Below, one piece after another: positions 23,695 to 36,539 of a stretch of DNA of 64,000 nucleotides (its first letter is position 1; each line of letters starts with the position of its first letter). A program made the position numbers and the translations under genes. The notes under the pieces are model-generated. The model saw only the letters and a program-made list of their open reading frames with translations. It did not search any database and was not told the DNA's origin. The stretch covers positions 2,108,001-2,172,000 of the forward strand of contig JAHRBS010000013.1 of assembly GCA_024305745.1 (NCBI GenBank), in the 5' to 3' direction. Source of the DNA: Polyporus tsugae (lineage: Eukaryota > Basidiomycota > Agaricomycetes > Polyporales > Polyporaceae).

Positions 23695-26600
23695 ATGCGC
23701 GTCGTCGGCACGTTCCACCCCTCGTCTTCTGTATCGCGCTCGCTCAAATGCACTCTGACGCCGGACTCGGGCCTGGAGTTTCTGGTTGTCGCAAAGACGG
23801 ACAAGCTCGAGGTCTTCTCGCTCCAGCCGGAGGGGCTCAAACGAGAATGCGTATCGGACATGTGGGGGAGGATTGTGGGTCTGCAGGACGTCCCGGCCAA
23901 GGTACGTGAGTCCAAACGTGATGATAGCCAGCGTCGAACAGCGATGCCAATATTGTACATGTTTGATCTTGTAGGAAGAAGGACGTTCGAACATCCTGGT
24001 CATGACCGACCATCCGGATCCGAAGCTCGTTCTTCTTTCATATGATGTTGTGGACGGCGTTGGGTCTCTCACCCCTGCGGGCCACACTGCTCTTGCAGAC
24101 AGGACAGCTCGGCCAGCAGAGTTTGTGACAGACTTCCGGGTGGATCCATCAGGCAAGGTCGTCGCTGTCAGCTGTTACACGGGCAAGTTCAAGATCGTCG
24201 CCTTGAAGGACGCAAACCTAGATAACGCGTTTGATGTCTCGTGCGTATGGCCACATTCTCTTTACGCGCGGCATATTGACTTGTTCCCATCAATAATCCA
24301 GGCTTCCTGAGCTCAATTTGCTCGCCTTCACATTCCTCCACACAGAACAGGAAGGCCGCCACACTCTTGCGCTCCTCCACCTCAACCATCGCCAGCAAAT
24401 CCAACTCCTTTGCCGGGATGTCGACCTCGGCGAATTCGAGCTCTCTCCTACGCATTCGAACCTCCTGCTCACTGCAACTCTGTCTGACAAGACATTTCCC
24501 TCACTTGAAGCACCTCTTATGTTAGTCCCCATTCCTAGTTACGCGACTGGTGGAGAAGACGTCGAAGGGGACGACGACGCGCCGGCGCATCGAGGTGGCA
24601 TACTCATACTTGGGGGCCGCAAAATATTATTCTACGAGCACTCGACACAAGAGCAACAGGACACGCGCAAGGAGAAGCAGCGCCGGCTGAGCAAACGCCT
24701 CGCGGGCGAGGACGCGACGCAGGCGGTGGAGGCAAAGGAGAAGGAGAAGCAGCGCGAGTCGAGGCGGATCAAGCCTCGCGCAACGGTGAAGTGGCCCTGG
24801 GCGGCGGTCACAGCGTGAGTGGATGACTGATGTGCGTGCGCTGGGTACTGAGTCGGCACCCGTCTGCGTGCGTTCGTGTGTAGGTGGACTACAGTCGACG
24901 AGGGAAGTCGACGAGTCATCTTGGGAGACACATACGGCCGCCTCGCAATGGTCGCGTTCGACGATGGCAAGATGTGTCTGAACCTGATCCCCCTTGGCGA
25001 GGTGCGTTTTTACTGCTCGCGCGACGACCAAGATATTCTCGCTGAAACCGCCGCCCAGGTGTCGCCACCGACGTGCCTGTCGTACCTATCTTCGCAAGTG
25101 CTCTATCTCGGGTCACATTACGGAGACTCGCAACTGCTGCGCATACACCCTACCCCGATTGCGAACGCGACTGTCGACACGCTGCCAATACCACAAGGGG
25201 TGTCATCAGTGCTCCCGTCCTCGCTCGTGGGTTCAGACAAGGGCAAAGGTAAGGCGACTGCAGGAGATCTAGAGAGCGGATCGGCGCGGGAAGGCAGGGT
25301 CGTGAACACGAAGGGCACGTTCCTCGAGGTGCTGGAGAACTACGGCAACATCGCTCCCATCACGGACGCTGCCCTCGCGGATATTGACGGAAGCGGCCAG
25401 GTATATTCACTCTCGCGAGAACATGTGTGTACGGCTTGACTGACAACTTTTGTGTGCATATAGCCCCAAGTCATCACTTGTTCGGGCGGGCTTACGTGCG
25501 GTTCTCTGCGCGTCATCCGGACTGAGGCAGACTTCCAGGAGCAGGCGAGGTTGGACGGCCTGACCGGTGTCACTGACATCTGGCCTGTCAAGATACACTC
25601 CGCGGGACCGTAAGTTGGAGCGCGATGTTCCCCCGAATGTTACTCACAGGTTTCCCCCGCTTTCAGGATCCACACGCATCTCGTGGTCTCGACATTGCGC
25701 GAGACGCACGTCTTTGGCTTTGAGGGCAAGGACGCCCTCGCACACCTCGACTCGTCCGTCGCAGGCTTTGCTACCAACGTGCCAACGCTTGCGCTAGGCA
25801 ACATCCCGCGGAGGGAGGTCTCTGCCAGCGGGGCTTCGTCGTACGTGCCCTCGTCACTGATTGTACAGATCACATCGGGAGGCATCCAGCTTGTCGAGTA
25901 CGAACCCGCGTTGCTCGCATTCACGAAAGTCGGTGCAGGGTGGTACCCGAAAACATTGGGCGGGGAGTATACTGAGCGGGAGATTGTCGCGGCTGCGATG
26001 AGCCCGAGTCAGTTTGTCGTTGGACTGAGTGGAAGTCGTGGAAGCGGAGGCCGGCTCGCGCTTTTCAATCTGGGCCCGAAGGACACTCCACAGTTGTTGC
26101 AGTGAGCGCCAATGACTCTGAAGGGTATTTGGCACATGTTGACTGATGCATGGGTTGTGCAGGACGCGCGACTTCCCAGACGAAATTTGCGCGATCTCCT
26201 GCCAGCCGTACGACCGGTCCAAAAACTATGCGAGCGCGATCGCTGTCTCTTTCTGGGGCTCGAACAAGGTCATAGTTCTTGCGCTCGACTCAAAGCCCGC
26301 GCTCGAGGCCGTATGCGACGTTGTCCTGCCCACGCTTCCGCGCGCGGTACTTCTACACAACTTCGGCACAGGAACACGCCCGAGGGACCCGGAGTTCCAC
26401 CCCTACCTCCTCGTGGGCCTCGCGGACGGCACGCTGGTTTCGTACGCGCTGAAAGACGGGACTCTGCAGGATAGGAAGCAGAGCTCGCTGGGGAACGCGC
26501 CGGCAAGCTTGTCGGTGTGCACGGTTGATGGAAGGACGGTCGTACTTGCCAGCGGGACGCGCTCGAGCGTCCTGTTCTGGGACCGGCAACGGGTCCGCCC

Positions 26601-28344
26601 GTCCCCCGTGTCTGTCAAGGTGGGTTCGCCCCTCTACATCTTACGTTACAGAGAGGCTTACGAGACGTCCGCGCGCATAGGATATGATCAGGGGCGTAAC
26701 TCTCAATACGACTTCGTTCCCGTCGTGTCTGGCCATCGCCACGTCCTCGGCGCTCCTGATTGGGAACGTGCGGGGTCTGGACAAGATGCAAATTCGATCC
26801 GTGCGTGTCCTTTCACTGTCTACCTGAATCTCGACTTGTGACTGATTGATATACATCGTAGACACCGCTCGGTCTGGACGCTCCTCGGAAACTCGCGTAT
26901 CACGCTGGACAGGGCGTGTTTGGAGTAGCGTGCACACGTAGGGCCCCGAGCAGGATCGGCGACTACGAGCAGCCAACGGGCTGCTTCAAATTGCTGGACG
27001 CGCATTCCTTCCAACGTAAGTCTTGCGTGTATCTGTCGGCAGCTGTCAGGGTTCTCACAGGTAACCAGAACTGCACAACTTCTTGTGTGATACCGGCGAG
27101 GAGCCGTCTTCCGTACTTTCTCTGCCGACAACTGGTTCGGGGTCATCCCCGGCGCTGGTCCTTGGGACGGTCTACATCCGCCCGGACGAGAGGGAACCAT
27201 CCCAAGGTCGTATCTTGTTGTTCTCTGTCTCGCAAACGGAGGGCGAACGGGGCTCGAGCGTGCGTTCTCTACACACTCTCGCGTCTCAAGAAGTTGGGGG
27301 CTGCGTGTATGCGCTTGCGCACCTCTCTGAAAACTACATCGTCGCTGCTATCAACTCCTCGGTACGTTTTTTGCCGGTGCCGTAAATAGCATTCGATAAC
27401 TGAGTGGTGCCGTACAGGTTGTGCTTTTCAACGCCACCGACAATACTGCGGGGGAGCTGACGCCTTTGCGAGTAGAGAAGGTCACAGAGTGGAACCACAG
27501 CCACTTTGTCACAAATCTGGTCGTCGATGGCGAACACATACTCGTGGGCGATGCAATTAGCTCTGTGTCCGTTCTGAAGTGGAATGGCGAGCTTGGGCGG
27601 CTGGAGAGCGTTGCACGGGACTACGGTCCGCTGTGGCCGACGGCGATCGAGGGCACTGGTAATGGCATCATCGGCGCGAACGTACGTGGCTACGAATGTT
27701 CCTCCTCATTTTGGGTTATTCATATGTTGCTACTTAGTCCGATTGCAACCTTTTCTCGTTCTCGTTGCAGAGGACGCCTCATCGCACGCATGTCGAAAAA
27801 GATGGTGTCTACCATTTGAACGATGTCGTGAACAAATTCCTGAGAGGTTCGCTACTGGATGTTCTCGACCACGATTTACGTACTGATGCCCTGTCTGCGC
27901 AGGCGCATTGTCGTCCACAGATGTCGCCGAGGATCAGGCCGTAAAGCCGAGCCACGTCTTCTTCACATCCAGTGGTCGGATAGGCACGATCGTGGACATG
28001 ACCGATGCCACGTCGCTGCACATGACTGCATTGCAGCGCAACATGGCGAAGATGCTCACAGGCCCAGGCGGCGACAGCCATACGCAGTATGTCTCATCAT
28101 TTTGCTGTTTTGTGAGCGATCGTCTTGACGCGTAAACTGTTACAGACTGAGAGCTCCGGCCGGTCCGCGTGGGCACACGGACGCGGAGTCATCCTATGGC
28201 TTTTTGGACGGCGATTTCTTGGAGCAGTTCCTGACCCATCCACACCCAGAGCAGTTCATGGAAGGCGAGATCGAGGCGGAGCGCATCATGCTGCCCGTCG
28301 GCATTGTCAAGAATGTGCTGGCCCAGATGCAGAGTCTGCATTGA
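23695..28344 (+). CDS. DDB1: DDB1-like UV-damage-binding / CUL4 adaptor protein
   Basis: This is the three-propeller adaptor that links CUL4 ubiquitin ligase to substrate receptors and takes part in nucleotide excision repair. Fifteen exons: 23695-23901, 23975-24240, 24302-24814, 24884-25001, 25059-25400, 25464-25609, 25667-26101, 26163-26619, 26681-26800, 26862-27015, 27069-27361, 27418-27681, 27738-27846, 27903-28086 and 28146-28344 (1268 aa). Supporting blocks are RGGILILGGRKILFYE, LGDTYGRLAMVAF, LGSHYGDSQLL, SGGLTCGSLRVIR and DGLTGVTDIWPVK. Further blocks are VVLFNATDN then LVVDGEHILVGDAI near the C-propeller, and the C-terminal GFLDGDFLEQFL. The spacing follows the human protein, with insertions such as a Lys/Glu-rich coil near residue 310. 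Intron 25002-25058 is 57 nt, in phase and stop-free, so it could be retained. Confidence 0.93.
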
Positions 28345-28680
28345 GGCGAGGCGGGCCTTTGATCAAAAATTTCTTGTGTAGCACAATGTACGTTGTATCA
28401 ATAGTTGTACTGTTATGTTTCATGCTAGCGCCTTCTGGGACAGATCCCCATTCAATCCCGTTTGAAGATTGGGACGGAGATGCGTACGGGGTGCCTATTT
28501 GAGCAATACATATATGTAAGTTACGTTACTACGTATTGACTAAGGTACATACATGCTTGCTAGAAAACTGTCCAGCTATAGATCCTACAGTGTGAATATC
28601 ATACGTCATACAAGTACAATAACTCCATACAACAATCAGGACCGACTCGACTATCGTTACGATCTCATCCTTCATCTCAA
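28345..28680. other. Convergent 3' flank
   Basis: DDB1 (plus) and DUF6533 D (minus) end toward each other here. I see no gene; the stretch is AT-richer than its surroundings. Confidence 0.6.
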
Positions 28681-30600
28681 CTACGGCAGCCGTTTATACC
28701 TTTGCTGCTGACTAGAGACACTGCTGTGTCGGCTTCCGTTAACGTTCAGGCGCAGAGAGGCGATGGGTCGAAGCTCGTGCCACTCAAACCGCGGTGAATG
28801 GGTCTGGCTTCTGGTGGATGAAGCTGCGAAATTGGGGGTCCTGGGCATATCAATGACGTCTCCGTGGTCGTCGTGCATGACCGAAACTTGCTGGATGTTG
28901 ATATCCAATTCGTCCGTCCCGTGCGTCGACAAGGGGAGGGAGGGACCACCTTCGCCTGCGGACAGGAAGACGCTGTACGAGCTACCTCCATGTATCTGTT
29001 TCTTCAGATGTAGCGTGATGCGGGACATCATCGCCACAGTCAGGCTGCACGCACGCGTTGAGAACCGTCAGCAGTGGTTGTGTTGGGAAGGGGAGGTGGT
29101 GGCGAGTGGAAGGAGCGTTGAGGAACTCACAGGTATTCGGTTCTGGGATGCGAGAGGTTAGATCATGTCTACGATGATGGCGGCGGATGGAACTCACTGT
29201 GCAGCCACGTTCTTAAGCCCGTCCGGGGCAAAAAGAATCATGAGAGTCAATATTAACGTGACGGTGAATATGACGCTAAGGACAGGACAGGCGGTCGCGT
29301 TTCAGTACGACGTTGAATCCAGAAATGTCAATGCAGTACCCCACCTGAAGTAGAAGAGACCTTCCCTGACCAATATCCGCATAACCCTTCCAGTTGATGC
29401 ATCCCTCGCGTGCTCGTATGTCCGCAAGAGCGTGAGGACGAGAATGACCGTCTCGTACAACAAAGGAAGCCATGCCGAAGCTGCTGCGAAGGCACCGTGC
29501 CTGTATGAGCGGGTCCGCATGAGCAATCCAATCCAATGCCCGGAAGGTGAGAACGTACACTTTAGACTGGTCGAATATCATAGTACAGGCTAAGCATCGA
29601 GATCAGGACAGACGACCCATAAGTGATACCGGACGCACGCACTGTGGATAGCATGAGAGTGACGGACAGCTGAATGGGGGCGTAAGGCTCAAGGTCTCAG
29701 ATCGTACATTTCGCGGGGGGACGTACCAATGCCGTGAGTGAGTAGCCAGGCATTTACGGAGAACTCTACGAGGAGGAGGACGGCAACGGGGATGACGACA
29801 GGTTTCCGCCCCTCGTAAATTGCGTATATGCGGAGGAACATCATCAATGCCGTCACGTTGATGCCAATGACAGTCATGGATCCTTCGAAACGCACGAAGT
29901 GTTGACATCTATGAAAGGATTAGTGAACAAACCAGTATGACTTGAGCCTAGGCAACACACGAACGTCTAGCGCGCTCTAGTTAGATAGGGAAGGAAAACC
30001 GGTCCACGGCAACACCTACTTCGGGGGTGAAGTAATTTGAGAAATAGGCTAGATGCAGTGGCTAAACGGACGAGATCAAGAGTCACTCTAGCGAATTTCC
30101 GCACCAATTAAGTTCACGCAGAAGCCTAGTGGTGTGAGGTACCGGTTCTAAGTGACCTTCGTAAGCGTAACCGCACGTAATTCGTACCGAGAGACGGCGC
30201 ACGATGAAGAACAGGTACATAACTGCAGAATACAACGTCAGCAGATCAGCAATACTCAAAGCGGCGATACATACGCGGCCCCTTCTGCTTCTTCCAAACA
30301 AACTCGATCTAATCGACGAAATTAGTGGCCGTGACATAACCATCTGGATATGTAATGACATACCTCCTCCGAAAATGTCAACAGATGGTCCCATACCAGA
30401 ACAGTGAAACTTGCCAGACCCACATACTGCACGAAAGATGTATGTGGAATTCGATCGATAGACTGATGGGTAAATGAACCTACGAATGTGGTGTAGCTGG
30501 AACAGAATGCCGGTCAGCATGAAAAGAAAGAAAGACTGCGGACGCCATGCACGTACAGCTCGGATACCTCAGATGTAACATTTTGATCTGGGGCGCTCAT
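28681..30600 (-). CDS. DUF6533 membrane protein D
   Basis: This is the fourth DUF6533 gene. The start MSAPDQNVTSEVSEL (exon 30557-30600) is followed by exons 30484-30496, 30364-30426 (YVGLASFTVLVWDHLLTFSE), 30275-30308 (IEFVWKKQKGP) and one from 30222 (MYLFFIVRR). Later exons read SMTVIGINVTALMMFLRIYA, EFSVNAWLLTHGI, AAASAWLPLLYETVILVLTL, VTLILTLMILFAPDGLKN and SRITLHLKKQI. The tail carries NIQQVSVMHDDHGDVIDMP and ends at 28681. An extra intron splits the SEE|IEF junction that is continuous in B and C. The junctions around 29900-30220 are not fully resolved, and a small indel there cannot be excluded. Unlike B and C it points toward DDB1. Confidence 0.8.
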
Positions 30601-31810
30601 GACTGCATATCAGAATGCCGCAATCGGTCCGAACCCAAGCAAGCTGGAGCGGAGAAGCCGAGGGAAAAGTGTGAAACAGGGAGGGCGGCCCTGAGCAGGA
30701 AGCACCGGGGGACGTGGGCGGAAAAAACTTCACCATATCGCGTTCGTCTATCATATATAATCCCCACGACGCAAACCCACCCCGCCGGCTGCCAGACGCA
30801 AACACCGCACCAGCGCCGCTGCGATCCAGATCGCAGCCCGTCTGAGACTCCCGTAGACAAGCTTTCTTCACAGGCCATACTACATGAGCAGTCGCGTGGT
30901 ACGAAAGACGCCTCGAAATTGTAATGCTATGTACTCACCACATCCGCACCTGTGCCTCTCATGTCCCCCGTCACCGAAGCACAATGGAGTTGTCCGGCTT
31001 GTCCTTGGGACCCTCATGGATCACAGACCTTTATATTCGAGTGCTTTCATACTCGCTGTATAAGCCACCAATAAATGATGACTGTCAGCTCCTTGTTTGG
31101 AAAAGCCACGAGTTTGGAAGGACATACCTGATCAGAAACGATCCGATTTACCGGATCAAATGTAACGGGCGTCATAGTATGGGAGAATATAATGGGCCCT
31201 CGGTGGGGAACGTGATTTGTCCCTCGGTCGGGAACAATCTTCGGGAGCGATTCCTGTCCAATTGAGTACTGTAATCAGCCAGCGAAAACTCAGCGGCCAA
31301 CGTCTCGCACTCGTAAACAGTAACCAAAGCACATACATGTACCGCTGGTCACGTTTCTATGGATATCTTTCCCTGCAGTCACCGTGGGGGGCCAGTGGTC
31401 AAAGGTGGTCAACCGGTCACGGCTAGGCCGACCTCTGAGAGGATCGTCGAGAATTCGCATGTGGGGACCCTGAACGCAGTTAGGCGAGTGCCCATGTGCA
31501 TTCCGGGGTTCCAGTGGAAGGATTCAATCTAAATGTCGGATCAAGTTGTCCTCAATAACTCCTCCCGTTCGGTGCCGAGGGAACAAGACAGACTGAGAAG
31601 ACCCCGCAGCCCATCATCCTTCACCAAGATCCAGTTCGCCGTGAATCAGAGCTCCTAAGAAGGCGTCTGTGCGTTCTCGGCCGCTGCGGCTTTGACGTCC
31701 TAAAAATCTTCAGCGCAACTGCTATGTAGCACAAGCCTCATCAGCGTACCAGACTTATGTACCCGGGCTTTGTATCGAAACGGGTCCGGGCGAGTCTCCA
31801 TCGTACCTGA
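30601..31810. other. Intergenic, no gene seen
   Basis: Upstream of DUF6533 D and downstream of the HIT gene. Open frames here (for example 30547-30924 plus) lack recognisable domains. No repeats with clear termini. Confidence 0.5.
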
Positions 31811-32698
31811 TCACATGTGAGCCCGAATGCTCTCTACGAGCCGCTCGGCGTCGTCCTCGCGCAGCTCACTCCGTACTTCGAATTCTCGCTGATGCATCTC
31901 CTTCTCCGTCAGCGGCTTTGTCACTCGGCCGCGATGTTCGGGCGTGTCCGCCAGTGCCACTGACGCGTCCACGCCTGCGCTGGCGTCGAAGCCAGGTTGA
32001 GGAGCGGGAATGATGTGGTAGTGGACCTGTGTACAAGAAGTTGATTAGATGCTGTTCGACCTCTGCCTGTCATTGGCGTGGTGGAGCACCGGACAGCCCG
32101 TGCGCCATCCTGGAAACGAGGGCGACCGTGACCAGGTGAAGGGAAGAACCAACTTACGTGTGGAACAATCTGTGCGTACTCTTGGTTGCACACCACGTTC
32201 AAGGCGGTGTTTTGCAAGGCTGTATTTGTCCACGTGTGACTCAAATAAGAAATTTGCATGGCCACGCTGGTAGAGGGGACAAGAATGACTGATGCAACGA
32301 ACCGCCAGTAATGGCACGCGCCACCCTCGACACCACCATGCCGCAGGCCGCAGCAAACTCGCCCGACAACTCCGAGACACGCGAAATATGGGTCTTTGGA
32401 ATCACAAGGGTGTGTCCACGGCGCAGGGGTGCGATGTCTGCGAGTGGACGACGCATATATCCAGGCGTTGGTGCATTTCGGGTCGAAAAGCGCGTTTTGC
32501 GATGTTAGCAGTGACTCCGCAGTTCCAGAGAAGCTGGAAATGACCTAAGATAGCGATGACCATTTCATCCTCGTAGATCTTGTATGCGAGGCCTTCGCCA
32601 TGGATGATTTTGCAGAAGGCGCAGCGGCGTGGATCCGTTCTCCATGGGTCTGGAATGGTGTTTCGACTCACATGCGCTTCAAGCACATAAGAGGTCAT
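31811..32698 (-). CDS. HIT-domain nucleotide hydrolase (Hint/Hnt-like)
   Basis: This is a histidine-triad protein that hydrolyses nucleotide-phosphoramidate or dinucleoside substrates. Exons (minus): 32545-32698, 32303-32437, 32158-32219 and 31811-32026 (188 aa). Domain order: DPRRCAFCKIIHGEG at about residue 25, YEDEMVIAILDIAPLRRGHT, then LVIPKTHISRVSEL, NTALNVVCNQEYAQIV, and the triad HVHYHIIPAP. Joining the exons at 32437 rebuilds ILDIAPLRRGH exactly as in the family. A charged C-terminal helix follows (EKEMHQREFEVRSELREDD). It shares a 620-bp divergent upstream region with the methyltransferase at 33321. Confidence 0.9.
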
Positions 32699-33320
32699 AC
32701 TCGTCGTCACGGTCTGTCGGGCTAGGTCCGAGGGTGCAAGCGAGAGGTGATATCGATGGAGCGTCGCGCAGGTGTAGCCAGTGGGGCGGAAGGACCTGGA
32801 GTCGATCGGAGTGCCCTGAGGGAGAAGATTGTCTTGTGAGATTCGGGAGCCGGAACGAGGACTATGACTGTGCTTACGGCCTTACGGGGGCGTAACGGTA
32901 GCAACTTACTACAGTATAAGCCTGAAACGTGTGCGGTGATGGTCCCCGGCTAAATCGTCGTGGCACGCGCAGCGGCCCCACTGAGCCGCCGCGCTGGGCA
33001 GGGCGGGCTGTGGGCGCGTCGCTGCTTTCGCGGCTTTCCCTCGCCGCCGCCCAGCAGACGCGTCCCCGCTAGCTTGTTTCCATAATGAATATCAGACTTA
33101 CCCTCGACATCGCGCCCCTGACGCTTCCCTTCGCCCACAGACACCGAGGGCAACCGCTGGCGCCCTTTTTAGTCCCTCATCAACCCTCATCGCCTTCCTT
33201 TTATTTCTCACTCTTGAACTCGGTCCGCCTCGACAAACGCTCCAGAACACATCCCAGCCGCCCCCCCGCACAAACTTCTTCACGCTGTTGCGCGATATCT
33301 TTTCCAAGCCAAGGGGTGGG
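32699..33320. other. Divergent promoter region
   Basis: Lies between the HIT gene (minus) and the methyltransferase (plus). It is GC-rich near 32960-33060 and C/T-rich near 33200-33270. An in-frame stretch just before 33321 could extend the methyltransferase N-terminus, but no upstream ATG was preferred. Confidence 0.5.
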
Positions 33321-34723
33321 ATGTCCAGAGGTCACCGCGACACTCCCTTTGGGATCCTCAAGGCCTCCATGAGGGACAACTACACAGAACACGGCGTCGA
33401 CGAGGTATGTTCTAATATCGCGTGCTCTCCTTTCTGATACCCGATCGCGAGCTTATGTGTTTGTCCATGTCTTGTCCAGTACTACAAGAAAGTCGGCGCG
33501 ACATATCGCAACCCTCATTTTCCTGGCGTCAAGAGTTGTTTGTACCTATGGCTCAACAGGTGCGTTTTCCATCGCGTTGCGTAGCCTACAACCGCTCATG
33601 ACGCGATTGGGTCCCAGGTGGTGGAGGATGAGGCAGCCGCATATTGAGGGGAAGAAGTTCATGGTGTTCGATATGGCCTGTGGTTCGTCCCTCCCTTTCG
33701 CTCTCTTGATCCCCTTGCTGATTCCTCCATAAAGGAAGGTATATCCTCACGTCTTCCGAATCCCCTCGTTGGCTCACGTTCTCTCACAGTGGAGAGGCTA
33801 CAATTTCCGTGATGGAATGGTGGCAAGATGGTCGCGGTCAATTCAACGTTCGGCAACGAAAGCACAAGGAGGACGGGGCAGAATCGGAGGAAGAGCATGC
33901 AGCGCTCCCCGTCTCCGCCGCGCATGTGCATCGACCCCCGCCGATCGGTCCCAACATGCCAGTGCCGTGTATCCTCGCAGCAGATCCGGTACGTCTCGAT
34001 GTCTGGCTTGACGGCCCTTCGCCTAGTCTCATAACGTGCTAGTATACCGATCAAGCCTTCCATACCCGAACGCATCTCTACGCGTACCCCCTTTCATTCA
34101 AAGACGTCGCCGAGGGCAACCTCCCCGGAATCGCGTCCAAGCCCGTCGGGGCGCCAAAATCCAACAGCTCCTCGGCGACAACGTCGCCCGCGAGCTCGAT
34201 TTATGGGCACCCTTCGCCGCACTCGCAATCGGCGAAGAGCGTGGCCAGCGACGAGAGTCCCGATGACCCTATCATCGAGATGGTGATATGTTCCTTCGCG
34301 TTACACCTCATCGAGAAGCCGTCAGAACTGTTCGCGTTGTTATGGGAGCTGAGGTAAGTCGGCTTTGCATTATGTTCGGGACGCTGGGGGTCTGCGGAGG
34401 CTGACAGAAGGTTATGTCGTGGATAGCACAAAGGCGCGGTGGCTCATCATCCTCGCACCGCACAAACGCCCTGAGGTATGTGTATCTGACATGTGCGATA
34501 TCCGACGTCAGACGTGGCTAAATGGCTATTCCAGATCAAAGATGGGTGGGGCTGGTGCAAGTGGGATGTTGAGACATGGTCAGAATGTCGAATGACAGAT
34601 TCGTTTGGGGAGCTTCTGGAAGAAAGGTACGCATCGCCCTTCTTCACTTGCTACCGAGCTCACTGGATTGCCGCTCTACGTTGCAGAGTTCACTGCCGTG
34701 TATATCGTAGTCTCAACGTCTGA
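33321..34723 (+). CDS. SAM-dependent methyltransferase, fungal YRNPHFPG-type
   Basis: This is a fungal protein with a class I methyltransferase fold and an unknown substrate. Exons: 33321-33404, 33480-33559, 33618-33686, 33790-33988, 34043-34353, 34427-34475, 34535-34626 and 34687-34723 (306 aa). The start MSRGHRDTPFGILKASMRDN leads to YYKKVGATYRNPHFPGVKSC and LYLWLNRWW. The SAM motif I is FDMACGSGEATISVME, rebuilt by the splice 33686/33790 with donor GTCCCT. An inserted Ser-rich loop precedes DDPIIEMVICSFALHLIE (motif IV-like). RWLIILAPHKRPEIK and DGWGWCKWD follow. Fungal homologues keep the ATYRNPHFPG signature. The unusual donor is the least certain part of the model. Confidence 0.78.
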
Positions 34724-36415
34724 GACGTTATTATAACACAGATAATCGTTCAACCGAAAACTCGCCTATCTCTACTTATGTTTGTAATACGTTCATATTA
34801 TGCGCGTAGAATGCGACCTACTTAATATTGGCAGTATCTACTAAAACTGTGTATTGTATACAACTCCTCTCGTTGACTTCAATGGTTAGTGAATGCAGTA
34901 GACCCTGCGCTCGTCGTCAACGACTGACCACAATCTCCTAGATATCGCGGAATGTGAAACAAGTCTCAAACCTCTGGGTTACCGTGCAGCCAGACACGTT
35001 TCCGACTACCCATGAGAACTCAATACCATACTTATTACTCCAGACGAGAGAGGATAACAGGTCCTCTGTGATCGCCCTCGTCGTTGAAGCGCTGAAGGCG
35101 TAGTACTCCCAGTAGGGTATCGAATCTCCTTGTGAGCGTCCCGCTTTCCGTTACTGGTCACAAGACGCTCATCGCCCCGATGTCTGCGCAGTATGCACAC
35201 TCGACCGGTCTCGCTCAGGCCGTCCTCGCGAACGGGGCAACGGGTACACGGAAGACAACGAGCAAGCATGTTCCGAAGTGGAAGGGCATTAACTGGCAGT
35301 CGGCGCGGCTCCGCCGACTCGGTCTCGTCCAATACGCGCGATGTGCAGGGCTGCGAAGCTCGTGATTCGCGAGGACCATATTCACGCGGCTTCACGCCCG
35401 CCCCCCTTCCGGCGTTAGATTTTGGACAGTTGAAGTTGAAACACCATGCATCGACTCGCAGAACCGCGCCGGCACAAGTAAAAACTTCCATGGCCCAGCC
35501 CGCGTGTTAACGTGTTAACGTCGGCCCTGGGCGTCTCGCACAGCATCGTTTACCTCAAGTCACGACCGTCCCCAGGTGGTCCTCGCCGATGTCGCGGGTG
35601 CGCTGCATTTTCCTGGTGGCGAGGAAAATTTGGAGTCGATGAAATACCGAAAATCTGTCGAGAGACTGTCGTGTCTCTCGCCGGTCCCTCTCCGCGCCGA
35701 CTGGGGCCTCCTGGTCTAGATCCAAGGCCATCTCTCACATTGGCATACCCTTGCACGACATGACGTTCTGATCGGAAGCGCAAATAATTATCGTAATCGG
35801 GATGTGAGTTTCTGCGTTTAATGACACATTTGGCTCTGTTGACACTATTTTGTTGACGCGTCGGCCGAGCGGCCACCCTTCCAGGATATCTTTTCCTGCC
35901 ATCGAAGACGCGTGTGTGAAGGATTTTCAATCCATGGTTGGAATACCATACTTCCTCACTTGATCGACGCTTCACACAACCGTAGCAGCGAGTTCTTGCA
36001 AGTCGTCAACCCTGTGGATCTGGGTCGTTCAAGTGCTCACCACTACTCCTCTTCCTAGAACTCAGATTTGCGAATAGACGCATATTTCTGCGCCTTGCGT
36101 AGCCTCTTCAATGGATCCGGAACGTATTCAAATTCGCCGGGGCCAGCTTTCGCCAAACCAACCGGGAGTCTATTGCCATTTCGCGGCATGCCGAAATACC
36201 GAGCTTGGGCGGTGTGGTTTTTTATAAAGGTTGTGGACGGCTAACGATGACCGGCGCTACTCGAGGTGACGGTTCTACGTACATTACTTATGGAGAAAAC
36301 CGGTGTATACAATGCCAGAGAAGACGTTGTGATGCCCCCGATGGATGAATGCCAACCCGGGGGGCAAGCTTCCTCTCGCACAAATCAAGCGAACCGGGAA
36401 TACTCGTTGTCGACG
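34724..36415. other. Intergenic, no gene seen
   Basis: About 1.7 kb. Both strands carry open but GC-driven frames (35006-35491 minus, 35193-35510 plus) with no recognised domain. A small GTGTTAAC tandem lies at about 35504-35519. Confidence 0.45.
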
Positions 36416-36421
36416 TATAAA
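36416..36421 (+). promoter_or_regulatory. TATA box for the Kre9-like gene 1
   Basis: TATAAA followed by GGGC lies 124 bp upstream of the ATG at 36540, in a position suitable for a core promoter. The stretch between is C/T-rich, as is common for strongly expressed fungal secreted proteins. Confidence 0.5.
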
Positions 36422-36539
36422 GGGCCCAACGAATTGTCCTCAACATCAGTGCGCAGCCTTCAGTTGCCTATCGCCTTCTGTCTTCTGTCTAACTATCTGC
36501 TCGCTCCCCAACCACCTATCACCTACCACGCCGGTCACA

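Noticed and set aside
35006..35491. 161-aa minus-strand open frame
   Set aside because: Overlaps a comparable open frame on the plus strand, shows no domain, and lies in GC-rich DNA where long frames arise by chance.
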